Source: JAXGXJ01 sp050943595 (GTDB lineage Bacteria > Actinomycetota > Thermoleophilia > RBG-16-64-13). From it: a DNA stretch of 64,000 nucleotides. The stretch is taken from contig JBMNPM010000007.1 of assembly GCA_050943595.1 (NCBI GenBank), forward strand, positions 1 through 64,000, written 5' to 3'. Both the position numbers and the translations under genes were made by a program. Below, one piece after another: positions 26,504 to 34,686 of this stretch; position 1 is the stretch's first letter; every line of letters starts with the position of its first letter. The notes under the pieces were generated by a model. That model was not told where the DNA came from and searched no databases. It worked only from the letters and a program-made list of their open reading frames with translations.

Positions 26504-28488
26504 GTCTCCTCCCTATCATCCATCTTGTAGGGATGATCCCCGTAGTTCAGTGATGGTCCCTGTGGGCCGGTGACGGTTCCCATGGATAACGGTCCCTGTG
26601 GGCTGGTGTCGATGAGAACCACGGAGAGCGGGTCAAAGCGCCCGTCCGCGATCTCGGAGAGATTCCCTTCTACTACGTTTTCATCGGAGTAGCCGAGGCG
26701 CTCGAGAACAGTCATCCGACCGTCGATGCCGGCTTCCAACAGGCCGGCCGCCAGGGCCTGGGGATTGTGGGGAAGATCGGTAAGGGCGAGCACGCGGGGG
26801 TGCTCACAGACGGCGGCCAGCACCTCGTCAATGCCCCTGCCGTGCGCGCTTGCAAACCTAACGGCCTCCCAGCTGAGTCCAAGCCGGACCAGCGCCAGCT
26901 GGAAGGAACTGATGCCCGGCACTACCTGCAAAGCGATGTCGGGAAACCGGCGGCGCAAAGTAGCAAGGATACCGTAGCAGCTGGGATCGCCCGAGGCCAC
27001 CACGACAACCCGCCGATGCAACCGGTCACGCACGGCGGCCTCCACGGCATCCATATCAGAGCCGATAACGATGCGCTCAGCCTGTGCAGGGGCGAAACGG
27101 TCCAGGTGACGCGCACCGCCCACCACCACATGAGCACGTTTGACGGCCTGCCATGCTGCGGCACTGGCATGCTCTTCCGCTCCCGGCCCCACACCAACCA
27201 CAGTGATGCCCGGTGACCCACCCAACCTCGAAGTCACCAACGCTTCACGCAATCGCCCACTGCATCCAAGGACCAGGTCGTCATACCCCACCAGCAGGCA
27301 GTCGACCGGAGGCGGCACCCGGTTGGCGGCTCGCGCAGTTAGAGCGGCGCGTGCCTCCGACCTTTGGGCGGCCCGCTCCGCAATATCATCCCAAACGTCG
27401 GTCAGCCCCGCTTCAGCCAACGCAGGTATGGCGGCCTCCACAGTGGGCAGCTCCAACAGGCGTCCAACCAAACCGGCGGGTGCACCCGCAGCCCCCGCCA
27501 GCGCGGCCACCGTCTCCAGGCGAGCGTCACCGTGGCGGCTGTGCGTGTCGAAGATGCCCGCCGCCACCTTCACCAGCTTCCCCACGTGTCCGACCAGCAC
27601 CAGTCGCTCCACCCCGCGCTCTGCGCACACATCGATCAGTGCCCCAATGAAGTTAGAGCAGCGCACGATGGCGACCTCCGGTGCATCCAGTACCTTCTGG
27701 GCTGCACGCTCGCCAAACCCACCCGGAACTAAATAAACAGTGCTTACACCGGCAGCAAGAGCCACGTCGACCTGGGGGATGAGCGAGCGCAACCAAGCCT
27801 CCTCGGAGCGGGGAATCACCCGCCCGCTGGTTCCCAGGATAGAGAGACCTCCTGCAATACCCAAGCGCGGATTGAATGTTCTCTCCGCCAACTCCCGGCC
27901 TCCAGGGATGGTGATGGTAACGCGATAGCGCTTCTCCATCCCAGGGGATCCATCACCCAAAGAATGTGCCTCATCTAGAGCTTCCTGAAGCGCTTCGGCG
28001 ATCATCCTTCTGGGGACCGGGTTAATGGCGGGCTCGCCCACATCGAGCTGCAGACCGGCTCGGGTCACGGTCCCCACCCCTTCTCCCGCCACGAACTGTA
28101 CCGCCGGCAGACGGGAGGATACGGATCTCAAGGCGGCAGACTCCGGATCGCTGCAAGACCCGGCGCAGAGTTCGGTTCCCGATCCGGCGCTCAGTCCAGC
28201 GCCCGGTCCGACGCCCAGCCCCTCCGTCACTTCCAAGTCCACGTGCACGGTCACTCCATCCGTGACATCCGGGTCGTCCCCCGCGTCCTTGACCAACTCC
28301 GCCCATGCTCGACCCGGACCCGTGATCCCTGCCGCCTCCACGGGCAGAACGACCCGCTCGCCGCTCGGAAGCGAGATATCGACCGCCTCTACCGCTACAC
28401 CGGCCAGGACCAAAGCCGCAGCCTTGGCCGCCGCCGCAGCACAGGTCCCAGTCGAGTAACCGGTTCGGTTCTTGCTCGTTGTAGTCAC
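26500..28488 (-). CDS. Fusion: CbiD C1-methyltransferase with CbiE C5-methyltransferase
   Basis: A single 662-aa chain. The front is CbiD: RTGYSTGTCAAAAAKAAALV, VVLPVEAAG, INPVPRRMIAEAL, and LSILGTSGRVIPRSEEAWL. The back, from about residue 415, is the CbiE tetrapyrrole methylase: ITVVGVGPGAEEH, VVGGARHLDRFAPAQ, VVVASGDPSCYGILATL and LQVVPGISSFQLALVRLGL. CbiD carries a low-complexity insert (Gly/Ser/Cys-rich, about residues 92-125) absent from ordinary CbiD. GTG 28488 overlaps the cbiC stop as GTGA. Confidence 0.93.
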   Translation of the reverse strand: MTTTSKNRTGYSTGTCAAAAAKAAALVLAGVAVEAVDISLPSGERVVLPVEAAGITGPGRAWAELVKDAGDDPDVTDGVTVHVDLEVTEGLGVGPGAGLSAGSGTELCAGSCSDPESAALRSVSSRLPAVQFVAGEGVGTVTRAGLQLDVGEPAINPVPRRMIAEALQEALDEAHSLGDGSPGMEKRYRVTITIPGGRELAERTFNPRLGIAGGLSILGTSGRVIPRSEEAWLRSLIPQVDVALAAGVSTVYLVPGGFGERAAQKVLDAPEVAIVRCSNFIGALIDVCAERGVERLVLVGHVGKLVKVAAGIFDTHSRHGDARLETVAALAGAAGAPAGLVGRLLELPTVEAAIPALAEAGLTDVWDDIAERAAQRSEARAALTARAANRVPPPVDCLLVGYDDLVLGCSGRLREALVTSRLGGSPGITVVGVGPGAEEHASAAAWQAVKRAHVVVGGARHLDRFAPAQAERIVIGSDMDAVEAAVRDRLHRRVVVVASGDPSCYGILATLRRRFPDIALQVVPGISSFQLALVRLGLSWEAVRFASAHGRGIDEVLAAVCEHPRVLALTDLPHNPQALAAGLLEAGIDGRMTVLERLGYSDENVVEGNLSEIADGRFDPLSVVLIDTSPQGPLSMGTVTGPQGPSLNYGDHPYKMDDREET

Positions 28489-29114
28489 TCCTTGTCTGCC
28501 ATCCGCAGCAGTGCATTGACCGTCGCCGCCGCCAACGGACTCCCTCCCCGAGCACCCTCGATCGATATCCACACCAAGTCCGAGGCCATGAGAGCGCTCT
28601 TCGATTCCGCAGCATCTACGAAGCCTACCGGCATCCCCACCACCAAGGCCGGACGGGCGACACCCTCGCGCGCCAGAGCGAGGACCTCGCGCAGACCCGT
28701 GGGAGCATTGCCTATGGCCACTATCCCCCCATCAAGGTGGTGGACCAGTGCCCGCATGGCAGTGGCGGCCCGAGTCCGCCCCGTCCTACCGGCCTCCTTC
28801 GCCACCATCTCGTCCGCGATGGCACACAAGACTTGACCTCCCAGGCGCTCCACCCGGCCCCGATTGACACCCAGCAGCACCATCTGTGTGTCGGTGATCA
28901 CAGTGACGCCCTGAGAGAGCGCTTCCACCCCCACTCTCATTGCCCGGGGATGGAATCGCACCATCGGCGCAAGCAACGGGTCGCCGGAGGCATGCACGAG
29001 ACGCATCACCACCGGCAACTCCTCGGGGCGACAGCAATCCGGCGGCAGCAGCGAAGCGACGATCTCCATACTGCGCTTTTCTATGTCCTCGGGACCCAGC
29101 ACAGCGTCTTTCAT
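28485..29114 (-). CDS. cbiC: Precorrin-8X methylmutase CbiC/CobH
   Basis: Moves the C11 methyl to C12 to form (hydrogeno)cobyrinate. ATG 29114, with GAGAGGGG before it, overlaps the cbiA stop as ATGA. Landmarks: IEKRSMEIVASLL, the catalytic-region RLVHASGDP, VITDTQMVLLGV and AIGNAPTGLREVLAL, then MPVGFVDAAESK. Length 209 aa is typical. The longer frame up to 29273 lies inside cbiA and is ignored. Confidence 0.95.
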   Translation of the reverse strand: MKDAVLGPEDIEKRSMEIVASLLPPDCCRPEELPVVMRLVHASGDPLLAPMVRFHPRAMRVGVEALSQGVTVITDTQMVLLGVNRGRVERLGGQVLCAIADEMVAKEAGRTGRTRAATAMRALVHHLDGGIVAIGNAPTGLREVLALAREGVARPALVVGMPVGFVDAAESKSALMASDLVWISIEGARGGSPLAAATVNALLRMADKE

Positions 29115-30601
29115 CCCCTCTCTTTTGATCGTTGTATTGGCAGACCTCCCGGTCTCGACTCTCCGTAGACCGCGCACCTGGCCAGCCAGTGATCCACAGC
29201 CCGAGGACGGCCGGCGAAGTGAAGGTGTATGCATGAGGCGAAGAGATCGCCGCTCACAAAACCCTCGGGGCACCCCTCAACCATATAGGCCGGTGAGCAT
29301 CCGTGAAACCTACTCCGGTCGATAATGCAACGAGAGTAGCGAAACTCATGCCCTCGCAGCACATCACCGGCCCGCCCCAGCAGACAATCCGCAGCAAGCA
29401 CTCCCTCGCGATAGCCGACCGACTGCAGGCGTCCGTACACAGTGGCCCTCGCCGGAACCGCACCCACCAACCGATAGGTTGCGCTTTCGAGATCTGCGAG
29501 CGTTTCGGACAGATAGAGGAGCCCGCCGCACTCTGCGTAGGTGGGAAGACCGTCGGCGATAGCAGTGTGTATGCTCTCGATCAGGCCGGCATTGGCTGCT
29601 AGGGTGCCGGCGTGCAGCTCCGGAAACCCGCCCCCCAAATAGAGGCCTTCACACTCAGGAAGCGCCTCCGCCGTTAGGGGGCTGAAGGGGATCAGGGTAG
29701 CACCGGCGCGCTCCAGGGCCCTGAGGTTGTCCTGATAGTAGAAGGCAAAGGCATCATCGAGAGCCACCGCAATCCGGAGGCCACTCGCTTCTGGACGCTG
29801 CGCTGGGGAGAAAGCCGAGGCGGTCGTGCCGTCGACCCGCTCCCCCTTCGAGCTCGATGAACATGGGTCCGACGAACATAAGTCCGGCGGACATAGACCC
29901 GACGAACACCCTTCTCGCGCCACCTCCAGCAGACGATCGAGGTCCACGTGGGCCTCGACAAGCTCGGCCAACCTCCCCATGACCACCTCTACCTCGTTAC
30001 CCAGCTCCCCGGCAACCACCAGCCCCAGATGGCGTGTGGGCAGCACGACCTCCGGCGCCGGCGGCACGAGGCCCAAGAGCTCCACCCCGGCCCGATCCAG
30101 AGCCGCGGCCACTGCGCCTAGGTCACGATGAGACCCCCAGCGGTTGAGAATAACCCCCGGCACATCCACACGGTCGTCGTACGTCCGAAAGCCCAGGGCC
30201 AGGGCACCCACACTGGCCGCGGTACGTGATGCGTCCACCACCAGAACCACCGGCACCCCCAGAAGGGCTGCTATATCGGCAGTACTGGTTGGAGTAACTC
30301 CGTCGCGATGGCCGTCGAACAGTCCCATCACCCCTTCGATGACGACCATATCGGCCACGCCTGTCTGCGATGCCACGGCCTCCTGCACCGCCTCGCGGCC
30401 CATCATCCACAGATCCAGATTACGACCCGGTTGACCCGTCGCGAAGTGCTGGTAACCCGTGTCGAGGTAGTCCGGCCCCACCTTGAACCCCTGCACCTGC
30501 AAACCGCGGCGTCGCAGCGCGGCCATGATGCCCAGAGCGACGGTCGTCTTGCCGTCGCCACTGCGCGGAGCCGCTATAACGACTGCCGGTGGCCGCCTCA
30601 A
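29111..30601 (-). CDS. cbiA: Cobyrinate a,c-diamide synthase CbiA
   Basis: ATP- and glutamine-dependent amidation of the a and c acetate side chains. The N-terminal synthetase domain has VVIAAPRSGDGKTTVALGIM, FKVGPDYLDTGYH-like FKVGPDYLDTGYQH, and IEGVMGLFDG. The glutaminase domain has YAECGGLLYLSE with the nucleophilic Cys and a C-terminal SCIHLHF. The linker (about residues 228-256) holds a Cys-rich tract (CPPDLCSSDPCSS) from imperfect tandem DNA repeats. TTG 30601 overlaps the cobD stop as TTGA. Confidence 0.94.
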   Translation of the reverse strand: MRRPPAVVIAAPRSGDGKTTVALGIMAALRRRGLQVQGFKVGPDYLDTGYQHFATGQPGRNLDLWMMGREAVQEAVASQTGVADMVVIEGVMGLFDGHRDGVTPTSTADIAALLGVPVVLVVDASRTAASVGALALGFRTYDDRVDVPGVILNRWGSHRDLGAVAAALDRAGVELLGLVPPAPEVVLPTRHLGLVVAGELGNEVEVVMGRLAELVEAHVDLDRLLEVAREGCSSGLCPPDLCSSDPCSSSSKGERVDGTTASAFSPAQRPEASGLRIAVALDDAFAFYYQDNLRALERAGATLIPFSPLTAEALPECEGLYLGGGFPELHAGTLAANAGLIESIHTAIADGLPTYAECGGLLYLSETLADLESATYRLVGAVPARATVYGRLQSVGYREGVLAADCLLGRAGDVLRGHEFRYSRCIIDRSRFHGCSPAYMVEGCPEGFVSGDLFASCIHLHFAGRPRAVDHWLARCAVYGESRPGGLPIQRSKERG

Positions 30602-31719
30602 CGGGGCTCCCCATCCGGACGCAGTTCCTCCAATTTCGCAAACGCCGCCAACAGAAGCCGGTTCTGCGCAGGCAGCCGCGGACTTATCCTGATGTACTGA
30701 GAAAGCCCGAACGATGAGCAGTCACGAACCAGGCACCCCTGCTCCAGCAGACGCCTCCTCACCAAAGCCGCATTCCTCACTCGGACAAGGAAGAATCCGG
30801 CATCTGAGGGGAGAACCGTCCACCCCTGAGCCCACAGCCCCAAGACGAGGTCGTCCCGGCCGCTACGCAACAGCCGGACGGCCTCATAATACGCAGCCGG
30901 ATCATTGAGAACGGCTTCCCCAGCAGCCTGCGCGCAGGCGTTGACGCTCCAGGGAGGCTTTGCAGCGCGAAGAGCCGCAGCCATCGAGTCGTGGGCCAAC
31001 GCATAGCCCAGGCGCAGGCCCGCCAATCCCCACGCCTTGGTCATAGAACGAAGGACAACCAAATTCCCACGAGCCAGCGTGGTGGCAGTCCACTGGGGAT
31101 ATTCCAATAGGTCACAGTAGGCTTCGTCAAGAACAAACACGATCCCCGGAAAGCAGGCCACCAGCTCCTCGATGGCCTGCGGAGGGACAGCCGTGCCGGT
31201 AGGGTTGTTCGGCGAGCAGAGCCAGCAGAGTTTGGGCAGGAATTGCTCGAGCGCGCGCACAAACGCATCCTCTCGATAGATAAACGCGCCCTTCTCCAAG
31301 AACAGGCGGTGTTCTATAAAAGACGCGCGGGCAATCACGGAGGCGACCTCATACTCGCCGAAGGAGGGGGCAAGGGAAAGAGCCACATCTCCTTCGCGGA
31401 GAATAATCTGGGCGAGGAGGCGGATGAGTTCGGTGCTCCCGTTGCCCACCACCACCTGGGCAGGGTCTACGCCGTGCCGGATCGCGACCGCGCCGGCAAA
31501 ACCCCGCGCGTCGCGATCCGGGTAGGCCTCCAAAACAGCGCCCGCAATGGCTGCTCGAATCCTCGGCGAGACCGCCAGTGGGGATTGATTAGCACTGAAG
31601 TCGATCACCTCGGTCCGCTCAAGACCGAGCGCCCGCAACTCAGCCTCGTCGATGCCTCCATGAACGGCAGGTGTCACTGCGAGAGGAGACGACCGGTTCG
31701 AGGTGAAGATCTGAATCAT
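30598..31719 (-). CDS. cobD: Threonine-phosphate decarboxylase-like PLP enzyme (CobD/CobC)
   Basis: Makes (R)-1-amino-2-propanol O-2-phosphate for the nucleotide loop. A HisC-like aminotransferase fold: HGGIDEAELRALG, IDFSANQSPLAVSPRI, CSPNNPTGTAVPP, VLDEAYCDLL and the PLP lysine in SMTKAWGLAGLRLGYAL. Context (between metE and cbiA) separates it from HisC proper. ATG 31719 gives a normal front; a GTG at 31782 would overlap metE by 23 nt, and neither has a clear ribosome-binding site. Confidence 0.9.
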   Translation of the reverse strand: MIQIFTSNRSSPLAVTPAVHGGIDEAELRALGLERTEVIDFSANQSPLAVSPRIRAAIAGAVLEAYPDRDARGFAGAVAIRHGVDPAQVVVGNGSTELIRLLAQIILREGDVALSLAPSFGEYEVASVIARASFIEHRLFLEKGAFIYREDAFVRALEQFLPKLCWLCSPNNPTGTAVPPQAIEELVACFPGIVFVLDEAYCDLLEYPQWTATTLARGNLVVLRSMTKAWGLAGLRLGYALAHDSMAAALRAAKPPWSVNACAQAAGEAVLNDPAAYYEAVRLLRSGRDDLVLGLWAQGWTVLPSDAGFFLVRVRNAALVRRRLLEQGCLVRDCSSFGLSQYIRISPRLPAQNRLLLAAFAKLEELRPDGEPR

Positions 31720-31759
31720 GGGCAACGGCACCCACCGACCGCTCTGATTCCCTGATACG

Positions 31760-34039
31760 TCAACATATTTCTCCGCGCACACGTGCGGCAGCTTTGACCA
31801 TATTCTCTAGTGAAGCGGTAGCTTCACACCAGCCCCGCGTCTTCAATCCACAGTCTGGGTTTACCCATACCCGTTCCGCCGGAAAGACCTCAAGAATTCG
31901 GCGGATACGTTCCGCCATCTCCTCAACCGAAGGGATTCGAGGACTGTGAACATCCCAAACACCAGGACCGATCTCACGCGGATACTCTTGATCTAGGAAT
32001 GTCCCAAGCAACTGCATACCACTACGACACGCCTCAATGCTAATGACATCGGCATCCATTTCAACGATCCAAGAAGCAATGTCACCAAAATCACCGTAAC
32101 ACATGTGGGTATGGATTTGCGTCTCATCTCTTACACTTGATGTGGCTATTCGGAATGCGTCAACAGCCCATCTTAAGTATGCGTCTCTGTCACAAAAACG
32201 AAGTGGGAGCCCCTCTCGTAGGGCCGGCTCGTCAACCTGGATGATACGAATACCTGCGGCTTCCAGGTCTTGGACTTCGTCTCGAACGGCCAAGGCAACC
32301 TGTCGTGCCACATCCTGCCGGTCGATGTCGTTTCGCACGAAACTCCACTGGAGCATTGTCACCGGACCTGTGAGCATACCTTTGAGCGGCTTGCTCGTAA
32401 GTGATTGGGCGAACGTGATCCAACCAAGAGTAATAGCCTCCGGGCGAGAAACGTCTCCATAGATGATCGGGGGCTTGACGCATCGACTGCCGTAGCTCTG
32501 TACCCACCCGTGCCGGGTCGTGCAGAATCCCTTCAGGTGTTCGGCGAAATACTCGACCATATCGTTGCGTTCCGGCTCGCCGTGAACGAGTACATCCACA
32601 CCAACCTGAAGCTGGGCCTCAACGATGTCGCGAATGAAGTCATACATGGCCTGCTCGTAGTCCGCGTGCAGCGTCTTCCCGGTCTTGTGCGCGTTGCGAA
32701 TGCTGCGCATTTCCCGGGTTTGGGGAAAGGATCCAATGGTTGTTGTGGGCAGAAGGGGCAGTTGAAGAGCTGCCTGTTGCAGGGGACGTCTCACCGCGTA
32801 GGGCTGGTTGCGGTGGAGCATATCTGCAGTGACGGCTTCACATCTCTGCCTGACATGTGGATCGATTGTGTTTGCCGCCTTCTGTAGATAAGACTCGGCC
32901 TCCGGCTTCGCGGAGGAGACTTCGGAGGAAGCCCCGCCTCCTAGGTAGAGACTGTCCAAAGCTCTGAGTTCCGCACACTTCTGCACGGCAAAAGCCAGCA
33001 TGGCGCTGATTGCAGGCTCGATTTCGGTCTCCTCGCCCAAATCCACGGGAACATGGAGGAGAGAACACGACGTGCCAAGCATGACGCGGTCGGTTCCCAG
33101 CGCCTGGGCAGCGTGGTCAATGTGCCGAAGGGCCGTGTCCACATCTACTTTCCATATGTTCCGGCCATCAACGAGACCAAGGGATAGCGCCGGTCCGCTT
33201 GGTAGCCGGTTTATTGTCTCGGTGAGCTGTCCCGGAGCTGAGACGAGATCTATATGAAGTGCACCCAGGCTTGGGTTACAAACCGCGTCGATATTCTCGT
33301 CCAAAGAGCCGAAGTAGGTGGCCAGCATCAGCTTCGCGGGGAAGGCGGCCCTGATCAGACGATCCAGAATCGAGGAGAAGCAGGCCCGCTCCTCTACGGA
33401 CATGTGCATGGTCACGATCGGTTCGTCGAGTTGGATCCATTCCGATTTGTCACTGAGAACTCCCAGTATTTCTTCATAGGCTGCAACCAGCGACTCGACA
33501 TGGCCCATAGCGTCGCGGCCTTCGTCTATAACCCTACTCAATCGCAGAAAAGTCATGGGGCCGAGAAGCACAGGCTTGACGCGAATGCCTGCAGCTACGG
33601 CTTCGTCGATCTGGTCGACCAGTGAATGGCAGTCGGGTTGGTAGTGCCCTCGAGAGTCCAGCTCCGGAACAATGTAATGGTAGTTGGTATCGAACCACTT
33701 GGTCATCTGTAGAGCGTGGACACCATCGGAGTCCCGATCGCCCCGAGCCATACGGAAGTAGCTGTGCAGATCAATCAATCCGTCGCGCCGTCTATACCGC
33801 TCAGGCACGGCACCCAGTATCACCGCCGTATCGAGTACATGGTCGTAGAGCGAGAAGTCACCAACCGGCAGAAGATCGATTCCATGTTCTCTTTGGAGTC
33901 GCCAATTTTGCATTCTCACCATACGGGCAGATTCCCTCAGGTCGGCTTCCGAGATCTCGTCCGCCCAAAATGCTTCTAGAGCCAGTTTCAGCTCCCGTTT
34001 CTTACCGATGCGGGGAAAGCCGAGTGTGTGGGTTAGCAT
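31760..34039 (-). CDS. metE: Cobalamin-independent methionine synthase MetE
   Basis: Transfers a methyl group from 5-methyltetrahydropteroyl-triglutamate to homocysteine without B12. 759 aa, full length. Front: MLTHTLGFPRIGKKRELK. Catalytic domain: TTTIGSFPQTREMR, VHGEPERNDMVEYF, and zinc ligands in IHTHMCYGDFGDI and VNPDCGLKTRGW. ATG 34039 lies 7 bases inside nrdG; AAGGAG is 10 nt upstream. Downstream of a cobalamin riboswitch it should be made only when B12 is scarce, which is the textbook logic for metE. Confidence 0.96.
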   Translation of the reverse strand: MLTHTLGFPRIGKKRELKLALEAFWADEISEADLRESARMVRMQNWRLQREHGIDLLPVGDFSLYDHVLDTAVILGAVPERYRRRDGLIDLHSYFRMARGDRDSDGVHALQMTKWFDTNYHYIVPELDSRGHYQPDCHSLVDQIDEAVAAGIRVKPVLLGPMTFLRLSRVIDEGRDAMGHVESLVAAYEEILGVLSDKSEWIQLDEPIVTMHMSVEERACFSSILDRLIRAAFPAKLMLATYFGSLDENIDAVCNPSLGALHIDLVSAPGQLTETINRLPSGPALSLGLVDGRNIWKVDVDTALRHIDHAAQALGTDRVMLGTSCSLLHVPVDLGEETEIEPAISAMLAFAVQKCAELRALDSLYLGGGASSEVSSAKPEAESYLQKAANTIDPHVRQRCEAVTADMLHRNQPYAVRRPLQQAALQLPLLPTTTIGSFPQTREMRSIRNAHKTGKTLHADYEQAMYDFIRDIVEAQLQVGVDVLVHGEPERNDMVEYFAEHLKGFCTTRHGWVQSYGSRCVKPPIIYGDVSRPEAITLGWITFAQSLTSKPLKGMLTGPVTMLQWSFVRNDIDRQDVARQVALAVRDEVQDLEAAGIRIIQVDEPALREGLPLRFCDRDAYLRWAVDAFRIATSSVRDETQIHTHMCYGDFGDIASWIVEMDADVISIEACRSGMQLLGTFLDQEYPREIGPGVWDVHSPRIPSVEEMAERIRRILEVFPAERVWVNPDCGLKTRGWCEATASLENMVKAAARVRGEIC

Positions 34040-34686
34040 GAAATAAAATCTCCTTCTGTGTGTGAGGCCAATGTCGATGACTGGGCACACCACGGGTGCG
34101 GTGGTGTAACCGCGTTATGGATTTCCAAGAACGATTCGGCAGGAACAAGCGTTCGGATTTCTCCGATGTCCTGCGAAGAGAGAAGCGACCTATCCCAAGT
34201 GACCCGGAATTCGTGCTCAATTCCGCTCTGGGCTATGAGGCTGATGCTCTCGCGTATAGGGACTTCCATCCCTTTTACTCCTGCCACAAGATCATATTTG
34301 TCAAGTGGAGCTTTGATATCCATAGCTATGTAGGACAACAAACCCTGGGATAGCAGTTGCCTGAGAAGCTCCGGCCTGCTCCCATTCGTGTCCAGTTTGA
34401 TATCAAAACCAAGCGCACGAATCAGATGGAGAAAGCGAGGTAGATCCTCCTGCAGAGTAGGCTCTCCACCACTCACAGTCACACCCCCCAGCCTTCCGAC
34501 TCGTGTCTCCAGGCGGGCAAGTATGTTGCTTTCGTGCAGAAAGTTGTTGTGATGCGAGTGTCGTGGGATGAGTTGCCGATTGTGGCAGTAGGGACAACAA
34601 AAATTACAGCCCTGAACGAATATCACAGCGGCCACTCGACCGGGGAAGTCGGTGAGAGAGAAGGGGAGGAATCCGCCGATGTTCAT
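34033..34686 (-). CDS. nrdG: Anaerobic ribonucleotide reductase activating enzyme NrdG
   Basis: Radical SAM activase that abstracts hydrogen from the NrdD glycyl-radical site. The [4Fe-4S] motif CX3CX2C is in GCNFCCPYCHNRQL (Cys 27, 31, 34). The SAM-binding GGE motif is VTVSGGEPTLQEDL. 217 aa. It is the pyruvate formate-lyase-activase-like NrdG type with extended C-terminus. ATGA overlap with nrdD shows coupled translation. Confidence 0.94.
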   Translation of the reverse strand: MNIGGFLPFSLTDFPGRVAAVIFVQGCNFCCPYCHNRQLIPRHSHHNNFLHESNILARLETRVGRLGGVTVSGGEPTLQEDLPRFLHLIRALGFDIKLDTNGSRPELLRQLLSQGLLSYIAMDIKAPLDKYDLVAGVKGMEVPIRESISLIAQSGIEHEFRVTWDRSLLSSQDIGEIRTLVPAESFLEIHNAVTPPHPWCAQSSTLASHTEGDFISC

